In this document: positions 41,252 through 49,403 of the stretch, one piece after another
Layout: every line of letters starts with the position of its first letter
Position numbering within the stretch: the first letter of the stretch is position 1
Assembly (NCBI RefSeq): GCF_900142545.1
Contig: NZ_FRBF01000015.1
Location: 1 to 64,000, forward strand
Length of the DNA: 64,000 nucleotides
Direction: 5' to 3'
Origin: Fibrobacter sp. UWT2
GTDB taxonomy: Bacteria; Fibrobacterota; Fibrobacteria; Fibrobacterales; Fibrobacteraceae
Position numbers and translations under genes: made by a program
Notes under the pieces: model-generated
The model's input: only the letters and a program-made list of their open reading frames with translations
Database searches by the model: none
What the model was told of the DNA's origin: nothing

Positions 41252-42652
41252 CTATTCTTCTTCGTCGTCAGCAGCTTTTTTCTTTCTCTTCTTCTTCTTG
41301 GGAGAAGAACCAGTACCTTCGACCTTGATGTCGGCGGCCTTTTCACCACGCTTAGTGAAACCGTACTGACGCGGGTCAAAGCCGGACGGGAACTGCGTCT
41401 TGTTGTCGTAGATCACCTTCTTGGCGGTGAACTTTTCGATCTTGGCGCCTTCGAGGTTTGCACCGGAGAAGTCCACGTCTTCCATCTTGGTGTCTGCGTC
41501 AATCTTGATGCCCTGCATGTTGGCGTTGGTGAAGTTCACCTTTTCGAGCTTGGCACCGGCGAAGCTTACGCCGTTGAGCTGGGCGAGAATGAAGTCGGAA
41601 CGTTCGATGGTGGAGTTTGCGAAGTTGGCCTTGGTGAGGTCAGCCTTGTCGAAGATGTTCTTGCGAACGTAGGCGCCGTCGAACACTGCCTTCAGGAGTT
41701 CTGCGTTCTGGAAAGCGTTCTTGCTCACTTCGGTATCGTAGAAGGATGCCTTGGAAAGCTTTGTCTTCTGGAAGGAGTTCTTAGCTACGGAGCCCTTGTC
41801 GAAGATAACGCCAGTTAGGTCCTGGCCGTCGAACTTCATGTTCTTCACGGTGGACTGGGCAAACTTGGCCTTCTGGAGCTGAGTCTTGGAAAGATCAACG
41901 TCGTTGAAGGTCGTCAGGGAAAGGTCGGCATCCTGCAGGTTCACGTTCTTGAATTCTGCACCGCTGAAGTTGGCCTGAGAAAGACCAGCCTTGGCGAAGT
42001 TCACGTCAACCAGGTCGACGCCCTTGAAGTTGGCGGCAATCAGGTTACAGGCGGTAAAGTCGGTCTTCACGATGGTGGCCTTGCGGAGGTCGCTGTTAGC
42101 CATCAAGGAACGGGAGAAGTTTGCACGGGTCAAGTTGGCCTTGCTGAAGTCTGCAGCGGTCAGGTCCACGTCCATGACGGACGCCTGGGTGAGGTCAGAC
42201 TTGCTGAAGTCGGCGTTGTCGGACACCTTCATGGCGTCGAGACGAGCGTTCTTCATGTTGGTCTTCGGGAACTTGCTGTCCAGAAGGGTTGCACGATAAA
42301 GGTTGGCTTCTTCGAAGTTAACGCCTTCGAAGGAAGAAGAGCGAATGTCGGCACCGCTGATAGTTGCCTTGGAAAGGTCTGCGCCTTCGAAGTTGGCGCC
42401 GCTAATCACGGCGTTCTGGAAAGACACGCCCGGGAGCTTGGCGCCCTGGAAGTTCGGACCTTCACCGGTAGCACGGCGGAAGTCGGTCGTGTGAGCAACG
42501 GCCTTAGAGTTCTTGAAATTAAAGCCGTCGATACGCTTGTTACTGAAAGAAACGTTCAGGTCCTTGCCTGCCCAGTTGTCTTGGGCAAAAACATTGAGAG
42601 CAAGCGCGCTCACAAGGCACAGGCCGAACTTTGATACACTCTTCATATTCAT
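41252..42652 (-). CDS. Exported pentapeptide-repeat protein
   Basis: A 466-residue protein with a signal peptide (KSVSKFGLCLVSALALNVFAQ) followed by nearly 400 residues of tandem A(D/N)(L/F)xx pentapeptides (NFEGADLSKATISGADI, DFSKANLTRANFSRSLM and so on). These fold as a right-handed quadrilateral beta helix of roughly 18-20 coils. The C-terminus is a charged tail, SPKKKKRKKKAADDEEE. Most pentapeptide proteins are cytoplasmic, for example gyrase-binding Qnr; this one is exported and longer. Ligand and role are unknown. AAGGG stands 8 nt before the first ATG; a second Met two codons on is also possible. Confidence 0.9.
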   Translation of the reverse strand: MNMKSVSKFGLCLVSALALNVFAQDNWAGKDLNVSFSNKRIDGFNFKNSKAVAHTTDFRRATGEGPNFQGAKLPGVSFQNAVISGANFEGADLSKATISGADIRSSSFEGVNFEEANLYRATLLDSKFPKTNMKNARLDAMKVSDNADFSKSDLTQASVMDVDLTAADFSKANLTRANFSRSLMANSDLRKATIVKTDFTACNLIAANFKGVDLVDVNFAKAGLSQANFSGAEFKNVNLQDADLSLTTFNDVDLSKTQLQKAKFAQSTVKNMKFDGQDLTGVIFDKGSVAKNSFQKTKLSKASFYDTEVSKNAFQNAELLKAVFDGAYVRKNIFDKADLTKANFANSTIERSDFILAQLNGVSFAGAKLEKVNFTNANMQGIKIDADTKMEDVDFSGANLEGAKIEKFTAKKVIYDNKTQFPSGFDPRQYGFTKRGEKAADIKVEGTGSSPKKKKRKKKAADDEEE

Positions 42653-42771
42653 ATAAATTCCCTTTTAAGGATAAACCAAATAACGGATAGCTCTAAAATA
42701 ACTAAAAAAAATGGCAAATAACAATAAAAAAGAAAAAAACTTCATAAATAAATGCTAATTTGTTCCCCGAA

Positions 42772-43965
42772 ATGGCAAATTTTACCTCAAATCGGTACGA
42801 TGTGGTGGTTTGCGGGGCCGGTCCTGCCGGTCTCATGGCTGCCTGTACCCTTGGCCGCTTGACCTCCGGTACTAGACGGATTTTGCTTCTGGACAAAAAG
42901 GAACCTTGGAAGGAACCTATTTTCTGTGCCGAAGCAGTGTCTAAGGATCGCCTGAATGCGCTGTGGCCGGTAGACAGTTCCTTTGTCCGCGGCACCCTTT
43001 CGGGTATCTACTTTACTTCGCCCAAGCGTTACCGCGCCGAGTTCTATAGCAAGGACTGCGGCTTGGTTCTGGATAGAGCCCGTTTTCACCATGCCCTTTC
43101 GGATGGTTGTGTGTCCGCAGGTGTGGAATGCCGCTACGATGCGCTGATCAAGAAATTGGAAAAGACTGACGAAGGCTGGAACATCTCGGTGTCCGTCGGT
43201 GGCGAAATCGAAACTTTGTTTGCCGAGGCCGTTGTCGATGCCTCGGGCCCGAGTTGCAAGCTGACTCGCGGAATCGAATGCCTTAAGGGCATTGAGTCGG
43301 GCGATACCGATTTGGAACCCGCTATTTTTGCGGTGGCTGACGGAATTGAACACAGCAAGGAACACATCGAACTGTTCTTCGGGTCTGAATTTGAATCGGG
43401 CTACGGCTGGATTTTCCCCCGCGACGGCAAGGAAGTGAATATCGGTTTCGTGCTGGGGAAGGATGTGGACCACAAGGTTCCCCTGCGTCAGAAGTTGCTG
43501 GACTTTATTGCCCGTGACTACCCGAATGCAAAAGTCAAGGCGGTGTATGGCGGCATGATCGCTTGCGGCCAGTCGGAAAAGCCTATGGCCAAGTGTGGCC
43601 TCTTCAAGGCGGGTGATGCCGCTAGCTGCGTGAACCCGATTAGCCGTTCGGGTATTGTGGAATCGCTCCTTTGCGGTCGCATTGTCGCAGAATCGGTCAG
43701 GGAATGGCTGGGCGATTCCGGTATGAACCGTAGCGCTATCGAGGCGAAGGTTCTTGACCGCTGGATGGCTGCTCTTGGCAAAAAGCACCTGCAGGTGGCT
43801 CACGCTAAAGTCGGTTTTAATAAAATTAGTGACAAGCAGTTTGACCGTGCGGCATATAAGCTTTCGAAACTCCCGCGCGAAAAGCAGACCTTGTTCCGTA
43901 TATTCTTCAATGTTTTGTGGGCTGCACCTTCCTTGATCTGGAAGATGCGTTCCTTCTTGCGGTAG
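42772..43965 (+). CDS. FAD-dependent oxidoreductase of the geranylgeranyl reductase family
   Basis: A 397-residue flavoprotein: dinucleotide motif YDVVVCGAGPAGLMAACTL at the start, a family Cys region (FCAEAVSKDRL), DASGPSCKL in the middle, GYGWIFPRDGKEVNIGFV, and the second FAD motif LFKAGDAASCVNPISRSGIVESL. These fit the geranylgeranyl reductase/GGR group, which reduces isoprenoid double bonds (quinone side chains or lipids); the substrate here is unknown. The ATG at 42772 gives the family N-terminus; TAATTTG 9 nt upstream is a partial promoter box. sufE follows after 4 nt, and they are probably co-transcribed. Confidence 0.85.
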   Translation: MANFTSNRYDVVVCGAGPAGLMAACTLGRLTSGTRRILLLDKKEPWKEPIFCAEAVSKDRLNALWPVDSSFVRGTLSGIYFTSPKRYRAEFYSKDCGLVLDRARFHHALSDGCVSAGVECRYDALIKKLEKTDEGWNISVSVGGEIETLFAEAVVDASGPSCKLTRGIECLKGIESGDTDLEPAIFAVADGIEHSKEHIELFFGSEFESGYGWIFPRDGKEVNIGFVLGKDVDHKVPLRQKLLDFIARDYPNAKVKAVYGGMIACGQSEKPMAKCGLFKAGDAASCVNPISRSGIVESLLCGRIVAESVREWLGDSGMNRSAIEAKVLDRWMAALGKKHLQVAHAKVGFNKISDKQFDRAAYKLSKLPREKQTLFRIFFNVLWAAPSLIWKMRSFLR

Positions 43966-43969
43966 GTTT

Positions 43970-44416
43970 ATGAGCGAATTAATGGATGCACGCCTAAGCG
44001 AGATTCGCGAAAAGTTTGCAAGCTTTAGCGACCCCGATGACAAGTGGAAATTCCTCTTGGATTTGGCTCGCGCCCACAAGGGTATGGACGCTGCCTTGAA
44101 GGCTGAGAAGTTCATTATCCAGGGGTGCGCCTCGACCATGTACTTGGTTCCGAATTTTGACGGTGCAAAGATCCATTTTGAAATGGATGTAGAAGGCGGT
44201 ACCACGAACCCGCTCATTAGCCGCGGGCTCGGTGCCTTGGCGCTCAAGGTCTACAACGACATGGCTCCCGCAGACATTCTCGCCGTGGATCCGAAGTTCT
44301 TCCAGGACATAGGCCTTAACGTGGGACTTTCTCCTACCCGCTCCAACGGCTTTGCGAGCCTGGTCAAACAGATTTATTTATATGCAAGGGTCTTTGCGGC
44401 CCTCGCCAAAAAATAG
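43970..44416 (+). CDS. sufE: SufE-family cysteine desulfurase activator
   Basis: Takes sulfur from the persulfide of SufS for Fe-S cluster assembly. 148 residues with the SufE fold and acceptor C53 in IIQGCASTMYL. The conserved PADILAVDPKFFQDIGL and LSPTRSNGF stretch is present. It is placed alone between a flavoprotein and a small membrane protein, apart from a suf operon. It starts 4 nt after the preceding stop. Confidence 0.93.
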   Translation: MSELMDARLSEIREKFASFSDPDDKWKFLLDLARAHKGMDAALKAEKFIIQGCASTMYLVPNFDGAKIHFEMDVEGGTTNPLISRGLGALALKVYNDMAPADILAVDPKFFQDIGLNVGLSPTRSNGFASLVKQIYLYARVFAALAKK

Positions 44417-44436
44417 GTATAAAAAGTAGGTTGAAC

Positions 44437-45027
44437 ATGTTTAGCTTTTTGAATGGCAAAAGCCCCTTTGATGAAGCAGAAGAACGCCTGGAAGCAGGCG
44501 ACACCGTCAACGGAAAACCGAGACTCCCGTCGGGCCCGATTATGGGCTGGCAAGATGGCGTGTTCCTCTTGGTCGTCATCGGCTTGATCGTGGGTGGCTA
44601 TCAGTATTACCAGTATGTCAAGCGCAACTGTGCCGAAACGTTCGCTAAGTGCGATGCTTTGTATGTGGCCGCCACTGAAGATGCGTCCAAGTTCGCCGAA
44701 GTGGAAACCTGCTACGAGGCTACTTGGGATCTTGCTTTCGTGAGCGATACGCTGGAAGTGCTTCGTCAGAATCGTCTGGGTCAAATCGAAGACTTGCGCA
44801 ATGTCCAGAAGGACTTGCTTGCTAGCGCCAATGACGCTTTGGACAAGGGTGACACCGCCGCTGCCGCAAAGATCGTGACGGAATACAAGGGTGCCATGCT
44901 CCTTTACACCGGCGACAAGAGCGAATGGGACGAAATCGTAAAGATTGCCGAAGTCCAGGCTGCGAAGGAAGCTGCCAAGGCTGCAGCTGCTGCTGAACCG
45001 GCTGCTGATACCGCCGCTAAGAAGTAA
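44437..45027 (+). CDS. Hypothetical single-span membrane protein
   Basis: A 196-residue protein with a cytoplasmic N-terminal part of ~38 residues (MFSFLNGKSPFDEAEERLEAGD), one membrane segment (DGVFLLVVIGLIVGGYQYYQYV), and an outer part with CAETFAKCDALY and a Cys near 80, then an Ala/Lys/Glu-rich helical tail ending AAKK. The ATG at 44437 is preferred to a TTG two codons earlier. It sits 20 nt after sufE and is likely the last gene of that operon. No family is recognised. Confidence 0.8.
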   Translation: MFSFLNGKSPFDEAEERLEAGDTVNGKPRLPSGPIMGWQDGVFLLVVIGLIVGGYQYYQYVKRNCAETFAKCDALYVAATEDASKFAEVETCYEATWDLAFVSDTLEVLRQNRLGQIEDLRNVQKDLLASANDALDKGDTAAAAKIVTEYKGAMLLYTGDKSEWDEIVKIAEVQAAKEAAKAAAAAEPAADTAAKK

Positions 45028-45033
45028 TTCATC

Positions 45034-45080
45034 ACTCTGAACAACGTCACCCTGAACTTGTTTCAGGGTCATTTCAGAGT
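45034..45080. repeat. REP-like nested inverted repeat
   Basis: Outer arms ACTCTGAA / TTCAGAGT, inner arms ACCCTGAA / TTCAGGGT around CTTGT. This kind of palindrome (CCCTGAACTTGTTTCAGGG) occurs in intergenic regions of many unrelated bacteria, from memory. It fills the gap between two convergent genes and may act as their terminator. Confidence 0.8.
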
Positions 45081-45092
45081 CGGCATTTCACT

Positions 45093-45500
45093 TTAAAGAG
45101 CCGTAACTTCGATTTCCCTCTCGGTTTCCGAGAGGATTTTTATTTCAATCTTGTGCGTGAGGCCGGGGTCGTTGTCTTCCAAACGTTCCGGCCATTCGAT
45201 CAGGCTGATTCCCTTTTCGAGGTAGTCGGGGTCGAGGCCGACTTCGTAGAGGTCGGCGCCGCCGTCTAGGCGGTAAAGGTCGAAGTGGAAAATCGGCGGA
45301 TTGTTCGGGTATTCGTGCAGAATGGTGTAGGTGGGGGAGCAGACAGATCCCGTGAAACCGAGACCTTTGCAGACCCCGCGACTGATGACCGTCTTTCCGG
45401 CGCCCAGGTTGCCGTAAAGAGCCACCTTGTCGCCCGGCTTCAGGCTACGCCCGAATTCAACCGCCCAGTTGTATGTTTCTTCTTCACTATTGAATTTCAC
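45093..45500 (-). CDS. tsaE: tRNA threonylcarbamoyladenosine biosynthesis protein TsaE
   Basis: ATPase that works with TsaB and TsaD to make t6A37 in ANN-decoding tRNAs. 135 residues with Walker A GNLGAGKT (K36), SPTYTILHEY, and HFDLYRLDGGADLYEVGLDPDY typical of the family. It follows nspC after 41 nt, and that gap carries a heptamer array. Other t6A genes are not nearby. Confidence 0.95.
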   Translation of the reverse strand: MKFNSEEETYNWAVEFGRSLKPGDKVALYGNLGAGKTVISRGVCKGLGFTGSVCSPTYTILHEYPNNPPIFHFDLYRLDGGADLYEVGLDPDYLEKGISLIEWPERLEDNDPGLTHKIEIKILSETEREIEVTAL

Positions 45501-45528
45501 TTCCGACTTCCTACTGTCTACTGCCTAC
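45501..45528 (+). repeat. Heptamer array, four units, between nspC and tsaE
   Basis: TTCCGAC, TTCCTAC, TGTCTAC, TGCCTAC. It begins on the base next to the tsaE start codon, so on the minus strand the purine-rich complement is part of the tsaE ribosome-binding region. Confidence 0.85.
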
Positions 45529-45541
45529 TGCGCCGTAGGCG

Positions 45542-46681
45542 CTACAGCTTATCCTTGAACTGCTCGTAGGTAAACTTGTGCAACAAGTGGAATTTCCCCT
45601 GTTCGTCGAACTTGCCGATGCTCGGGTGACGTACACCGTTGAAGAACGTGGTCTTCACCATGGTATAATGAATCATGTCTTCAAAGATGATCTTGTCGCC
45701 TACCTTGAGCGGTTCATCGAAGGAGAAGTCGCCCAACTGGTCGCCGGCCAGGCAGGAATTGCCTGTTAGTTTATATGTAAATTTCTTTTCGCCCGGCATG
45801 CCGGCGCCCGTCACGGTGGGGCGGTACGGCATTTCAAGACAGTCCGGCATGTGTGCACTGATGGATACATTCAGTATGACAATGTCCATTTCGTTATGAA
45901 CAATGTCGCCGACGGAGGCCACCAGTTCGCCCGTCTGCCAACCGACTGCTTCACCCGGTTCCATGATGACGTTGAGGTGCGGGTAGCGACTATGGAAGTC
46001 GTTCAGGATGCGCACGAGCTCTTCGCGGTGGTAATCCTTACGGGTAATGTGGTGTCCACCACCGAAATTCACCCACTTCATTTGCGGCAGATATTTGCCG
46101 AAATGCTGCTCAAATGCCTTAAGAACGCCTTCCAGCGCATCGGCATCCTGTTCACAGAGGGCGTGGAAATGGAGCCCTTCGATGCCGTCCAAGAGTTCCG
46201 GTTTGAACTCCGCTTCGGTCACGCCCAGTCTCGAAAACTTTCCGCAGGGGTTATATAAATCTGTTTCGACCGTGGAATATTGCGGGTTGACGCGAATTCC
46301 GGCGCTCACTCCGGCGGCGAGGGTCTTGTCTTTGAAACGCTGCCACTGGCTGAAGCTGTTGAAGGTGATGTGGCCTGCGCAGGCGAGAATCTGGTCGATT
46401 TCGTCGTCTTCGTAGACGGGTGCAAATACGTGGACTTCCTTGCCCATTTCTTCTTTGGCAAGGCGTGCTTCGTTCAGACTCGAGGCGGTAGCCCCGGCAA
46501 GATACTGCCTGATGAGCGGAAAACTGCGCCAAAAACTGTAACCTTTCAAGGCGCAAATGATTTTGACGTTCCCGCGCTTCTGGATATCGTCCAAAATTTC
46601 CATGTTTCGGCGAAGTCTGGCCTCGTCAAGAACAAAACAGGGGGAGGGAACCTGGGAATAATCGAGCGTTTTACTGAACAT
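45542..46681 (-). CDS. nspC: Carboxynorspermidine/carboxyspermidine decarboxylase
   Basis: PLP enzyme making spermidine or norspermidine by the aspartate-semialdehyde route instead of via decarboxylated SAM. 379 residues of the alanine racemase fold: PLP lysine K46 in CALKGYSFW, GGGHHITRKDY for phosphate binding, EPGEAVGW, and active-site Cys in TGNSCLAGDQLG. The partner carboxynorspermidine synthase is not in the window. The ATG is 4 nt after a TATCTTTG box, so probably leaderless. Confidence 0.95.
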   Translation of the reverse strand: MFSKTLDYSQVPSPCFVLDEARLRRNMEILDDIQKRGNVKIICALKGYSFWRSFPLIRQYLAGATASSLNEARLAKEEMGKEVHVFAPVYEDDEIDQILACAGHITFNSFSQWQRFKDKTLAAGVSAGIRVNPQYSTVETDLYNPCGKFSRLGVTEAEFKPELLDGIEGLHFHALCEQDADALEGVLKAFEQHFGKYLPQMKWVNFGGGHHITRKDYHREELVRILNDFHSRYPHLNVIMEPGEAVGWQTGELVASVGDIVHNEMDIVILNVSISAHMPDCLEMPYRPTVTGAGMPGEKKFTYKLTGNSCLAGDQLGDFSFDEPLKVGDKIIFEDMIHYTMVKTTFFNGVRHPSIGKFDEQGKFHLLHKFTYEQFKDKL

Positions 46682-46685
46682 AGCC

Positions 46686-46693
46686 CAAAGATA
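46686..46693 (-). promoter_or_regulatory. -10 box TATCTTTG of nspC
   Basis: Exact TAnnTTTG on the minus strand, ending 4 nt before the ATG; no clear -35. Confidence 0.5.
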
Positions 46694-46738
46694 GCCTTTT
46701 TTTTATCCATTTTACTACTCTTTTGCATATGCTTTAAC

Positions 46739-46746
46739 TACATTTA
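46739..46746 (+). promoter_or_regulatory. -10 box TACATTTA of the exported-protein/FecCD operon
   Basis: 7 of 8 match, ending 5 nt before the ATG at 46752. Confidence 0.45.
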
Positions 46747-46751
46747 ACTTG

Positions 46752-47630
46752 ATGAGAGATTTCATGTACAAGCATATTCTTATTTCGTTACTTTCTTTGG
46801 CTTTCGCAGGAATGGCTTTTGCTCAGCAACAAGCTGCCCCTGCAGCCCAACCTTCGGCTACCGCCGCTACTGTTCAATCTTCTACCTCCCAGCCTCCTAA
46901 GGCCCAACCGGCACAACAGGCTCAGCCTGCAAACCTGGCCAAGGTCGAGTCCCAGGTGGTAGCCACCCCCCGTGGTGCTACGGCAACGCTGGATGAAATG
47001 ATTCAGGCGAAACTTGATTCCATGAACCATGCGGCACCGGTGGTCGGTCCTCGTAATGCGGACAGCCTCGCCAAGGTTCAGGCCGACAGCGTTCGTAAGC
47101 TGGTCCAGACGGGTAAGTACGTGCAGCGTGCTCGCTACGACAAGAGCAACTTCGATCACTGGAGAATCGATACTGTGCTCCAGAAGAAGATGAAGGATCA
47201 GGTTGTGGGCGTCTGGCGCACTCCGATTATCGCTCATGGTCACGCTTTCCGCGATGCTGAACTCCGCTTCGGTGCAAACGACACTCTGGTTGGTATCACT
47301 CGCACTTACTCTGATTCGGGCCGCTACCAGAAAACGGGCGAATACACCTTTAAGGCTCGCTACCGTTTCGACAGCGAAAGAACCCTTGCTAGCCGTGAAG
47401 TCTTTAAGGATCGTCAGGTGGTTCGTTGGGACTACATCACGTTCGATATCGTGAACGACACTCTGCAGTACAATTTGAATAAGCTGGAATTCCGCGATCT
47501 GAACGATAACTGGCTTAACGCATTGCAGGGCTTCGACAATATTCCGCCTGAAATCTATATCCGCGATGCAAAGCAGACTGCTGAACTGAAGCAGGCCGCC
47601 GCGCAGGCTCAGGACAAGAAGAAAAAGTAA
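46752..47630 (+). CDS. Hypothetical exported protein upstream of a FecCD transporter
   Basis: A 292-residue protein with a signal peptide (KHILISLLSLAFAGMAFA), a Gln/Pro/Ala-rich linker (residues 27-75), then a domain from about 145 with alternating strands: VVGVWRTPIIAHGHAFRDAELRFG, LVGITRTYSDSGRYQKTGEYTF, VVRWDYITFDIVNDTLQY. This is lipocalin-like in appearance, though I cannot assign it. The C-terminus is Lys-rich (QDKKKK). The start is the ATG 5 nt after the promoter box; TTG at 46749 and ATG at 46764 are alternatives. The FecCD permease starts 9 nt after the stop, so the two are likely co-expressed. It does not look like a periplasmic solute-binding protein. Confidence 0.8.
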   Translation: MRDFMYKHILISLLSLAFAGMAFAQQQAAPAAQPSATAATVQSSTSQPPKAQPAQQAQPANLAKVESQVVATPRGATATLDEMIQAKLDSMNHAAPVVGPRNADSLAKVQADSVRKLVQTGKYVQRARYDKSNFDHWRIDTVLQKKMKDQVVGVWRTPIIAHGHAFRDAELRFGANDTLVGITRTYSDSGRYQKTGEYTFKARYRFDSERTLASREVFKDRQVVRWDYITFDIVNDTLQYNLNKLEFRDLNDNWLNALQGFDNIPPEIYIRDAKQTAELKQAAAQAQDKKKK

Positions 47631-47639
47631 GGTTTTCTC

Positions 47640-48611
47640 GTGGCTGGGAAATGCCGCTTCGATCATCGAATCCTGATTGGATTCGCCCTGCTCATTTCCC
47701 TGGCCGTTGTCCTTTCTTATTTGACATTATTTTCGGGAGCGGTCGGGCTATCTTGGTCTGACCTTTCTTTTGGTTCTGTTGAATCCCGCATTTTCTGGGA
47801 TATCCGTGTGCCGCGACTGGCTGCAGCGGTGCTCTCCGGAATTTCCCTGGCGGTGGCGGGACTTTCGTTACAGACGCTCTTTAGAAACCCGCTGGCGGGT
47901 CCCTTTGTGTTGGGCATTAGCAGTGGCGCAAGTCTTGGTGTTGCCCTTTCGCTGTTGGCCGGGTTCAGTTTCGGTTATTTTGGCGTGCTGTCTGCGGCGT
48001 CGGTGGGTGCCCTTGCGGTGACTCTTGTGGTGATGACCGTGGCCGCCCGCTTTGAAAATTCTACGGTACTTTTGATTGTTGGCCTATTGGTCGGCTATTT
48101 CATTGATGCCCTGGTGAGCCTCCTGATTGTGGGAAGCGATGCGGAATCTTTGCGGGTGTATGTGTCATGGGGCATGGGCAGTTTTGGTAGGCTTACCTTT
48201 GATTGCATTTGGATTTATGCCCTGAGCGTTTTGGTGGGGCTTGCTTTGTTGGTGCTTTCGGTGCGTTACTTGAACGCTGCTAGAATGGGCGATGACTTTG
48301 CGAAAGGCCTAGGCGTGAATGTGCGTCGCGGTCGCATGATGGTGCTCTTGGGAGCCTCCCTTTTGGCGGCAGCGTCAACGGCTTTTTGTGGGCCTGTTGC
48401 CTTTGTGGGAATCGCCGTTCCCCATTTGGCTTTTATGTTGTTCAAAACCAGCAACCATCGTGTGCTGATGCCTGCTTCGGCCTTGTGCGGAATTGTGCTT
48501 TGTCTTGCGGCTTGTCAGTTCTCCAAGATCCCGCTGAATGCGGTGCTTAGCCTGGTGGGCGTGCCTGTGGTGCTTTGGGTGATTGTTCGCGGCGGAGGAA
48601 TTCGTAAATGA
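47640..48611 (+). CDS. FecCD-family ABC permease (iron/siderophore/cobalamin type)
   Basis: Inner-membrane permease of a BtuCD/FhuBC-like importer. 323 residues with about nine to ten membrane segments and family motifs: IRVPRLAAAVLSGISLAVAGLSLQTLFRNPLAGPFVLGISSGASLG, WGMGSFG, the coupling region RMGDDFAKGLGVNVRR, and AFCGPVAFVGIAVPHLA. Starts with GTG preceded by TAAGG. It overlaps the ATPase gene by 4 nt. The cargo (ferric siderophore, haem or B12) cannot be told. Confidence 0.93.
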   Translation: MAGKCRFDHRILIGFALLISLAVVLSYLTLFSGAVGLSWSDLSFGSVESRIFWDIRVPRLAAAVLSGISLAVAGLSLQTLFRNPLAGPFVLGISSGASLGVALSLLAGFSFGYFGVLSAASVGALAVTLVVMTVAARFENSTVLLIVGLLVGYFIDALVSLLIVGSDAESLRVYVSWGMGSFGRLTFDCIWIYALSVLVGLALLVLSVRYLNAARMGDDFAKGLGVNVRRGRMMVLLGASLLAAASTAFCGPVAFVGIAVPHLAFMLFKTSNHRVLMPASALCGIVLCLAACQFSKIPLNAVLSLVGVPVVLWVIVRGGGIRK

Positions 48612-49351
48612 CGATGCTTCTTCAGTGCGAAAATCTGGTGCTGGGTTATCCGGCCAAGGCGAATGCTTCGGGAATTGTAGCTCCCTTCAGTTTTGAATTG
48701 GGGGAGGGCGAGGTGGTCGCACTGCTGGGTGAAAACGGCTGCGGCAAGAGTACTTTTTTAAAGACGCTTTGCGCTCAGTTGCAGCCGGTTTCTGGAACGG
48801 TATCTTTGTGCGGCCGTCCCTTGAATTCCGCTAAGGGCTCTGCCTGGAGCGCTCGCGAACGCGCGAAGCTTGTCACGCTGGTGCGTATGAGTGGAATCTC
48901 TTGCGATCGCATGACGGTTCGTGAATTCGTCAGCTTGGGCCGTATGCCTTATGCGGGTTTGTTCGATGGCCGAAGCGAAGAAGACGAGCGAATTATAGAC
49001 GAAGCCATCGCTCTCTTGGAATTGGAAAATTTTGCGAATCGTTGGGTGAATGAATTGAGCGACGGCGAACGGAGCCGTGTGTACTTGGCGCAGGCCGTGG
49101 CTCAACAGGTGAAAGTGCTTTTGCTGGATGAACCCAACGCCTTCTTGGATATTCCCCGCAGCCGAAAGCTTTTTACGCTTTTGCAAAAACTGGCGGATGA
49201 ACGCAAAATGGGAATTTTAGTGTCCACTCATTCTGTGGAATACGCTGAAAAGTACAGTGACCGGATGGTGGTGATTGTAGATAAGCAAGTGCGCGTGGCT
49301 AAGACTGAAAATGCTCGTGCCGAAGGTTTGCTCGACTGGACCGAAGATTAA
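48608..49351 (+). CDS. FecE/FepC-type ABC ATPase
   Basis: ATP-binding partner of the FecCD permease. 247 residues: Walker A LLGENGCGKST, the FecE-type VREFVSLGRMPYAGLFDG stretch with Q-loop, signature LSDGERSRVYLAQA, Walker B VLLLDEPNAFLD, and H-loop STHSVEYAEKY. The start overlaps the permease end. No periplasmic binding protein or TonB receptor follows. Confidence 0.92.
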   Translation: MTMLLQCENLVLGYPAKANASGIVAPFSFELGEGEVVALLGENGCGKSTFLKTLCAQLQPVSGTVSLCGRPLNSAKGSAWSARERAKLVTLVRMSGISCDRMTVREFVSLGRMPYAGLFDGRSEEDERIIDEAIALLELENFANRWVNELSDGERSRVYLAQAVAQQVKVLLLDEPNAFLDIPRSRKLFTLLQKLADERKMGILVSTHSVEYAEKYSDRMVVIVDKQVRVAKTENARAEGLLDWTED

Positions 49352-49368
49352 CTCCGCCAACGTCCAAC

Positions 49369-49403
49369 TTCCTACAGTCTACTTTCTACTTCCTACTTCC
49401 TTA
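49369..49403 (+). repeat. Heptamer array, five units, overlapping the end of the activator gene
   Basis: TTCCTAC, AGTCTAC, TTTCTAC, TTCCTAC, TTCCTTA. The right part (49379 on) codes, on the minus strand, the final residues KEVGSRK and the TAG stop of the sigma-54 activator. Confidence 0.85.
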
